Below, one piece after another: positions 4,919-9,018 of a DNA stretch of 9,018 nucleotides. The notes under the pieces are model-generated. The model ran no database searches and was not told where the DNA came from. It saw only the letters and a program-made list of their open reading frames with translations. The number at the start of each line of letters is the position of its first letter. The stretch's first letter is position 1. The position numbers were made by a program, and so were the translations under genes. The stretch is from JBFXAM01 sp050184295 (lineage in GTDB: Bacteria > Planctomycetota > Phycisphaerae > UBA1845 > Fen-1342). The stretch covers positions 1 through 9,018 of the forward strand of contig JBFXAM010000155.1 in assembly GCA_050184295.1 (NCBI GenBank), written 5' to 3'.

Positions 4919-7530
4919 GCCGCTCCGCCCCACCGCTCGTGCGCGTCCGCCGCGCGCCCGCCATCTACCTTGCGCTGCTGGGCGCGTCCTGCGCCGTGCA
5001 GTTCGTCTGGCCGCGACCCGCGCCGCCGGCGGCCGGCGAGCATGCCGTTCACGCCCCGCGCCAGACCGCGAATGGCTGCCCGACGGGCGGCGACGCGGTG
5101 CGCATCGTGTATCGCGACACCGGCCCGCGCGACGCCGACGTCGTCGTGCTGCTGCATGGCAGCCCCGGCGTCGCCGCGAATTTCGCGCACCTGGAGCCGC
5201 TGCTCGCGCCGCGCTACCGCGTGCTGGCGCCGGACTTGCCCGGTTTCGGAAAGTCCACGCGCGCGATACCCGACTACGGCATCCATGCCCAGGCCCATTA
5301 CGTGCTCGCATGGCTTGACGCGCTCGGCGTCGAACGCGCGCACCTGCTCGGATTCTCGATGGGCAGCGCCGTCGCCTTGCACGTGGCCGAGCTCGCGCCG
5401 CAGCGCGTGCGCTCGCTCGTGTTCTACGGTGGTCTCGGCGTGCAGGAAGGAGAAGGCAGCGGCGATTATTACTTCGAACACTTCAAGTACGCGCTCGGGT
5501 GGGGGTTGCTGGTCGCGGGGCCGGAGCTGGTGCCGCACTTCGGCCTGCTCGGCGCGCGCAGCGCTCGGCACGCGTTCATCCGCAGCTTCTGGGACACCGA
5601 TCAACGCCCGCTGCGCGCTCTGCTCGGGCGACTGCGAGCGCCGCTGCTCGTCCTGCACGGGCGCGACGACCCGCTCGTGCCGGTGTGGGCCGCACGCGAG
5701 CATCACCGGATCGTGCCGGAAAGCGAACTTGTCGTGTTCGACGCCGGACACTTCATGCTCTTCAACGCCGCGGACACGCGCAGGCTGGCCGACGAGATCC
5801 TCCCGTTTATCGAGCGGGCCGCCGCGAGTCCGCCGGTCGTCGCGCGCCGCACCATGGATCCGTTCGCGAGCGAGCGGCCCGCGCCGCTGCTGCCGGGACA
5901 GGTGCGGATCGCGCGTGGCGTGAACGCCTGGCTGCTGATGGCGCTCATCGGCGGTGCGACGTTCGTGTCCGAAGACCTGACGTGCATCGCGACGGGGCTC
6001 CTGATTCGCGCGCAACACCTCGATCTGTTCGTGGGGATCATCGGCTGCTTCGTCGGCATTTTCGTCGGCGACCTCGGGCTTTGGCTGCTCGGGCGCGTCT
6101 GCGGGCGGCGGGTGCTTGCGTGGCGCATTGTTCAACGCCGTCTGCCCGCGGCCCGCTTTGAGCGGCTCGGCGCGTGGCTCGACCAGCACGCGTTCAAGGC
6201 CGTCATCACGGCGCGATTCGTGCCCGGCACGCGCTTTGCGGTCTACGTCGGCGCGGGAATCGTCGGACGCCGCGCGGGTCGATTCGTCCTCGCGGCACTC
6301 GTCGCGAGCCTGCTGTGGACGCCGCTTCTGGTGGCGCTCGTCGTGTTGCTGGGCGAGCGCGTGGTCGCGCCGCTGGAGCGCGTGCTCGGGTCGGGGTGGT
6401 TGGCGCTGCTGGCGGCTCTGGGGGTTCTCTTCCTGATCGTGCGTGGCGGCGAGTACCTGCTCACGCCGCTCGGGCGCGCCAAGCTCGGCGCCCGCGTCGC
6501 GCGTCTATGGCGCTGGGAATTCTGGCCCGCGTGGCTGTTTTACCTGCCGCTCGTGCCTTGGATCGCCTGGCTCGCGCTGCGACATCGCGGCCTGACGACG
6601 CCGACGGCCGCCAACCCGGCGATTCCCCACGGCGGCGTCGTGGGCGAGTCGAAGTTCGACATTCTGCGGCAATTGCCGCCCGAGTTCGTCGTGCCGACCG
6701 AGCGCCTCGACCCGGCGCCGGCCGGCGAGCGCACGGCGCGGCTGGAACGCGTCATTCAGGAGCGCGGCTGGGCGCTGCCGCTGATCCTCAAGCCCGACGC
6801 GAGCCAGCGCGGCGCGGGGCTCAAACTGCTGCGTGACCTCGCGGACGCGCCGGCATATTTCGCCGCGCACCCCGACCCGGTCATCGCGCAGGTCTACCAT
6901 CCCGGTCCGTTCGAAGCAGGCGTGTTCTACGTGCGGGTGCCCGGCGAAGCGCGCGGCCGCATTTTTTCGATCACCGACAAGCGGTTTCCGGTGCTGCGCG
7001 GCGACGGTCGGCGGACCGTCGAACAGCTCATCTGGGCGCACCCACGCTACCGCATGCAGGCGGCGGTGTTTCTCGCGCGACTCGACGGGCAGGCGGCGCG
7101 CGTGCTCTCGAACGGCGAGGCGCTGACGCTGGCGGTCGCGGGCAATCACTGCCAGGGAACGCTCTTTTGCGACGGTGCGCACCTCGCAACGGCGGCGCTC
7201 GAAGCGACGATCGACCGCACGGCCCGCGCGTTCGACGGGTTCTTCTTCGGCCGCTTCGACGTGCGCTATTCCGACGTCCAGGCGTTCAAGGACGGGCGGG
7301 ACTTCGCGATCGTCGAGTTGAACGGCGTGACGAGCGAATCGACGAACATCTACGATCCGTCGTGGCCGCTCTGGCGGGCGTATCTCACGCTCTACCGTCA
7401 GTGGGCGATTCTGTTCGCGATCGGGGCGCGCAACCGCGCCGCGGGACACGCCGTCACGCCGCTGCGGACGATCTGGCGCGCGACTCGCGCGTATTACCGG
7501 CAGCGGCGGGTGCGGTTGCTGGCGGACTAG
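4915..7530 (+). CDS. Three-module fusion: alpha/beta hydrolase, VTT/DedA-like membrane domain, ATP-grasp-like domain
   Basis: From the TTG start this protein has 871 residues. A membrane anchor (about 15-33) follows basic residues. Residues about 60-302 form an alpha/beta hydrolase with oxyanion motif HGSPG (81-85), nucleophile S148 in GFSMGS, acid D251 or D252, and H279 in DAGHF. Residues about 330-480 resemble the VTT/DedA (SNARE-associated) domain: E353-D354, GIFVGDLGLWLLGRVCG (381-397) and RFVPGTRFAVYVGAG (434-448), a family tied to phospholipid flipping and membrane homeostasis. Two more helices lie near 493-510 and 536-555. Residues about 565-835 look like an ATP-grasp carboxylate-amine ligase: NPAIPHGGVVGESKFD (567-582), LILKPD with K626, and metal-binding FDVRY (781-785) and ELNGVTSEST (801-810). 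Topology would place the hydrolase outside and the ATP-grasp inside. The substrate is unknown; an envelope lipid or peptide ligand is a guess. The stop TAG lies in the left end of the inverted-repeat element. Confidence 0.85.
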   Translation: MSRSAPPLVRVRRAPAIYLALLGASCAVQFVWPRPAPPAAGEHAVHAPRQTANGCPTGGDAVRIVYRDTGPRDADVVVLLHGSPGVAANFAHLEPLLAPRYRVLAPDLPGFGKSTRAIPDYGIHAQAHYVLAWLDALGVERAHLLGFSMGSAVALHVAELAPQRVRSLVFYGGLGVQEGEGSGDYYFEHFKYALGWGLLVAGPELVPHFGLLGARSARHAFIRSFWDTDQRPLRALLGRLRAPLLVLHGRDDPLVPVWAAREHHRIVPESELVVFDAGHFMLFNAADTRRLADEILPFIERAAASPPVVARRTMDPFASERPAPLLPGQVRIARGVNAWLLMALIGGATFVSEDLTCIATGLLIRAQHLDLFVGIIGCFVGIFVGDLGLWLLGRVCGRRVLAWRIVQRRLPAARFERLGAWLDQHAFKAVITARFVPGTRFAVYVGAGIVGRRAGRFVLAALVASLLWTPLLVALVVLLGERVVAPLERVLGSGWLALLAALGVLFLIVRGGEYLLTPLGRAKLGARVARLWRWEFWPAWLFYLPLVPWIAWLALRHRGLTTPTAANPAIPHGGVVGESKFDILRQLPPEFVVPTERLDPAPAGERTARLERVIQERGWALPLILKPDASQRGAGLKLLRDLADAPAYFAAHPDPVIAQVYHPGPFEAGVFYVRVPGEARGRIFSITDKRFPVLRGDGRRTVEQLIWAHPRYRMQAAVFLARLDGQAARVLSNGEALTLAVAGNHCQGTLFCDGAHLATAALEATIDRTARAFDGFFFGRFDVRYSDVQAFKDGRDFAIVELNGVTSESTNIYDPSWPLWRAYLTLYRQWAILFAIGARNRAAGHAVTPLRTIWRATRAYYRQRRVRLLAD

Positions 7531-7541
7531 TGGAGTGCCTC
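7527..7541 (+). repeat. Left terminal inverted repeat of MITE-like element
   Basis: CTAGTGGAGTGCCTC matches the reverse complement of 7645-7659 at 14 of 15 bases; the one difference is G versus T at the seventh base. It contains the TAG stop codon of the three-module fusion gene. Confidence 0.75.
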
Positions 7542-7658
7542 ATTCAGACCGCGACGTATTGGAGCCGCGACATTCATGTCGCGCGGCGGTTCCGCGCGGA
7601 TTGAAGGCCGCGGCTCGGTCCGTGATATGATCGTCGTTTCCTTCGAGGCACTACACTA
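7528..7658. mobile_element. MITE-like non-coding element, IS630/Tc1-mariner type by its ends (127 bp plus TA duplications)
   Basis: The two ends form a 15-bp near-perfect inverted repeat whose outermost bases are CTAG on both sides. If TA at 7528-7529 and 7657-7658 is a target duplication, the element spans 7530-7656. It has 12-bp ends (GTGGAGTGCCTC against GTGTAGTGCCTC), and the empty site would read CTAG. TA duplication is the rule for IS630/Tc1-mariner elements, and IS630 itself prefers CTAG. The interior has no coding capacity and is rich in palindromes, as in MITEs or REP-like elements. The element fills the whole gap between two convergent genes and both of its ends supply a TAG stop. 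Alternative: a bidirectional terminator or REP-type repeat that evolved in place. Mobility can be shown only by other genomic copies. Confidence 0.55.
7562..7616. repeat. Nested palindromes inside the MITE-like element
   Basis: GAGCCGCG (7562-7569) pairs with CGCGGCTC (7609-7616). Inside lie CGCGACAT/ATGTCGCG (7566-7573 with 7576-7583, 2-nt spacer, so the real loop would be larger) and CGCGCGG/CCGCGCG (7580-7586 with 7592-7598, 5-nt loop). These overlap and are therefore alternative folds. There is no clean T-run directly after any stem, so an intrinsic terminator is possible but not shown. Confidence 0.6.
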
Positions 7659-7659
7659 G
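7645..7659 (-). repeat. Right terminal inverted repeat of MITE-like element
   Basis: GAGGCACTACACTAG is the reverse complement of the left end at 7527-7541 with one mismatch. It contains the TAG stop codon (minus strand, 7656-7658) of the dockerin-like gene. Confidence 0.75.
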
Positions 7660-8729
7660 CGATCGCTCTGCGACACGACGGCGTCGACAAACGCGTCGAC
7701 GTCGAACACGTCGATTTCGCCGTCGCGGTTGACATCGGCGAGGTCGCGGCGGCACCAGCCGTAGTTCTGTTGATAGAACTCGGCGTCGACGAGTGCGACG
7801 ACGAAGGGGTCGATGTCGAAGTGGTTGACGCGTTTGTCGCAGTTGAGATCGCCGGGCTTCGGCGGAATGTAGACGGCGATGCCGCGGCCGCCGCGGTGGC
7901 CGGTGGGGAAGCGGAAAACCTCCCGGCGGCTGCCGGTGTTGGGATCGGCGGCGTAGACGCCAAACCAGTCGGCGACCCAGAGCGTACGTTCATCGTCGGA
8001 GAAAGCGAAGGCGCGATCGCCGAAGAAGGTCGCCGGGAGCAGGCGTCGTGTGGTTGGATCCATGCGATCATAACGGACGATACCAGGCGCGCCCGATGCA
8101 AATATATTGCCGCGACGATCGATGGCGAGCGCGGTGGCGGCCGCGCCTTCTGCGGGACCGAACTGCGATACCTGGCCGTCTGACGTGACGAGTGCGAGCG
8201 CGCCAGCATGACCCGGAAGCGGCATGCTCGTCATGATCTCATCCGTCGGTGTTCGCGCAACCGGTCCGCCACCCGCTGTCCGGTCGATTACGAACTCGGC
8301 GACCTGCGAGCCTAATCGGATTCGCATCATTGGCCAGGTCGACTCGGAGGCGAAGTAGAAGTTTCCGAATCGGTCCCAGGCGGGTCCGGTGTGTGAATAT
8401 GGATTGACAATATCGGAATAGCGAACCGAAACCACGCCGTCGGAATCGAGGGCAAGAATATTGTCTCCGCTGTAGTTCAGAATGTAAAGATACCGCCCGG
8501 CCGGCGTAAACGCCATGCCATTGTTCGTGCATAGCCCTTGCTCGTAACCCGCAATGATCCACGATTCGCCGGTTTCCGGATCGATCTGGCGAATCCAGTT
8601 CTCCTGTTGCAGGCAGCCTTCCCGTGTCTGTTCGTGGACGTAGAGGTGACCGGGAGGGAAGGCGGCGGCGTGCATGGCACGCCCCGCGAGCAGCAGAAGC
8701 GTCAACGGGACAGCGCGACGGACGACCAT
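7656..8729 (-). CDS. Exported beta-propeller-like protein with a C-terminal dockerin-like domain
   Basis: From the ATG at 8729 this protein has 357 residues. The first 20-22 residues form a signal peptide: VVRR, a leucine-rich core, then AMHAAA before FPPG. Residues about 25-290 contain repeated strands such as GMAFTPAGRYLYILN, ALAIDRRGNIFASG and AFSDDERTLWVAD, consistent with an NHL/YVTN-like propeller. Residues 293-357 hold two dockerin-type calcium loops: D294, N296, D298, N302, D305 and D332, N334, D336, E338, D340, D343. A cysteine sits in each half (C297, C326). Such tails recur on exported planctomycete proteins, where their partner is uncertain. An ATG at 8759 is in frame but overlaps the likely promoter and lacks a better ribosome site. 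Parts of the gene (about 8280-8500) are visibly less GC-rich than the operon opposite. No catalytic motif is seen, so the role is unknown. Confidence 0.83.
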   Translation of the reverse strand: MVVRRAVPLTLLLLAGRAMHAAAFPPGHLYVHEQTREGCLQQENWIRQIDPETGESWIIAGYEQGLCTNNGMAFTPAGRYLYILNYSGDNILALDSDGVVSVRYSDIVNPYSHTGPAWDRFGNFYFASESTWPMMRIRLGSQVAEFVIDRTAGGGPVARTPTDEIMTSMPLPGHAGALALVTSDGQVSQFGPAEGAAATALAIDRRGNIFASGAPGIVRYDRMDPTTRRLLPATFFGDRAFAFSDDERTLWVADWFGVYAADPNTGSRREVFRFPTGHRGGRGIAVYIPPKPGDLNCDKRVNHFDIDPFVVALVDAEFYQQNYGWCRRDLADVNRDGEIDVFDVDAFVDAVVSQSDR

Positions 8730-8735
8730 GGCGAA

Positions 8736-8741
8736 CTCCCC
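8736..8741 (-). promoter_or_regulatory. Ribosome binding site that selects the ATG at 8729
   Basis: Read on the minus strand this is GGGGAG, 6 nt before the ATG at 8729. It puts the start directly at the signal peptide and removes the ten-residue polar extension that a start at 8759 would add. Confidence 0.7.
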
Positions 8742-8757
8742 GAAGTCTTGATGAGGC

Positions 8758-8766
8758 ATTGTAGCA
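8758..8766 (-). promoter_or_regulatory. Probable extended -10 promoter for the dockerin-like gene
   Basis: On the minus strand this reads TGCTACAAT: a TACAAT -10 box (5 of 6 to TATAAT) preceded by the TGn extension. No good -35 box lies 17-19 bp upstream, which is common for extended -10 promoters. Transcription would start near 8751, leaving a leader of about 22 nt before the ATG at 8729. The box overlaps the alternative ATG at 8759, arguing against that start. Confidence 0.45.
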
Positions 8767-8885
8767 CGAATCCCGGACGCGCGGTAGCCTGTCTTTCGCC
8801 TGCGATCTGCGCCCGGATCGCGGCGCGCTGGCGCCGGTTGCTCGGCGTGCGGTTCTCACTTCTTCCGGGCGTTCGGAGACGGAGC

Positions 8886-9018
8886 ATGAGTTCACGTCGC
8901 GTGCAGGTCCTCGTGTTGGTCGCGTTGCTTGCGCGGGCGGCCGGCGCCCAGCACGTAGGGCAGGTCGCGGCTGTTTGCGACCTGCCGCTTCTGACCGGAG
9001 GCGGAGCGCTTTCCCTAC
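8886..9018 (+). CDS. N-terminus of an exported protein of unknown function (partial, runs off window)
   Basis: An ATG at 8886 with GGAG at 8875-8878 (7 nt upstream) opens 44 codons without a stop to the window edge. The product begins MSSRRVQVLVLVALLARAAG, then AQHVGQ: two arginines, a leucine/valine core and an AGA-type signal peptidase site, so it is probably exported. The mature part seen (a cysteine, then LPLLTGGGA) is too short to classify. The gene is divergent from the dockerin-like gene, with 156 bp between their starts. Confidence 0.6.
   Translation, partial: MSSRRVQVLVLVALLARAAGAQHVGQVAAVCDLPLLTGGGALSL

Noticed and set aside
7770..8183. Plus-strand acidic 137-residue reading frame opposite the dockerin-like gene
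   Set aside because: It is antisense to a well-supported gene. Its acidic, valine/alanine-rich content is the complement of the real coding sequence, and no ribosome site supports it.
8749..8766. Partial likeness to the element ends near the dockerin-gene promoter (TGCCTCAT shared on the minus strand)
   Set aside because: Only about 8 contiguous bases match and there is no CTAG or paired end nearby, so chance is adequate.
1..9018. CRISPR array, tRNA or rRNA genes
   Set aside because: I saw no regularly spaced direct repeats, no tRNA-like cloverleaf with a T-loop GTTCGA context, and no rRNA-like blocks by eye; this was not a computed search.

Overview
The window is a GC-rich bacterial segment, most likely from a planctomycete, possibly of the Phycisphaerae type. 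The best clue is the C-terminus of the minus-strand gene at 7656-8729. It carries a dockerin-like pair of calcium loops of the form DLNCD...FDIDPFV and DVNRDGEIDVFDVDAF, with a cysteine in each half, a tail I associate with exported planctomycete proteins. Third codon positions are strongly G/C, and two genes appear to start with TTG behind good Shine-Dalgarno sequences.

Positions 1-7530 read as one tightly packed plus-strand gene string. It starts with the last codons of an unidentified gene (ending at 79). Next come a six-helix ferric-reductase-like membrane protein fused to a Rieske 2Fe-2S domain (76-1158) and a membrane-anchored protein with a conserved cysteine cluster (1155-1922). After a 110-bp gap come a secreted thioredoxin-fold/YHS fusion (2033-2998), a DoxX-like four-helix membrane protein (2995-3558), a DinB-like metal-binding protein (3531-4106), an NRDE/TANGO2-family protein (4079-4918) and an 871-residue fusion of alpha/beta hydrolase, VTT/DedA membrane domain and ATP-grasp-like domain (4915-7530). 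Apart from the one gap, every junction overlaps: four of 4 nt and two of 28 nt. This suggests co-transcription and translational coupling.

The first four complete genes look like a membrane redox set: a cytoplasmic Rieske centre feeding membrane heme, with exported cysteine and thioredoxin-fold proteins outside. The last three look like accessory metabolic or envelope functions. The redox circuit is inferred from domains and gene order only.

Between the plus-strand string and the convergent minus-strand gene lies a 127-bp palindromic element bounded by near-perfect 15-bp inverted repeats that both end in CTAG. It fits a MITE that entered a CTAG shared by the two stop codons and duplicated the TA. 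Beyond it are the exported beta-propeller/dockerin-like gene (7656-8729, minus), a divergent intergenic region with a probable extended -10 promoter, and the start of another exported protein (8886 to the window edge, plus).
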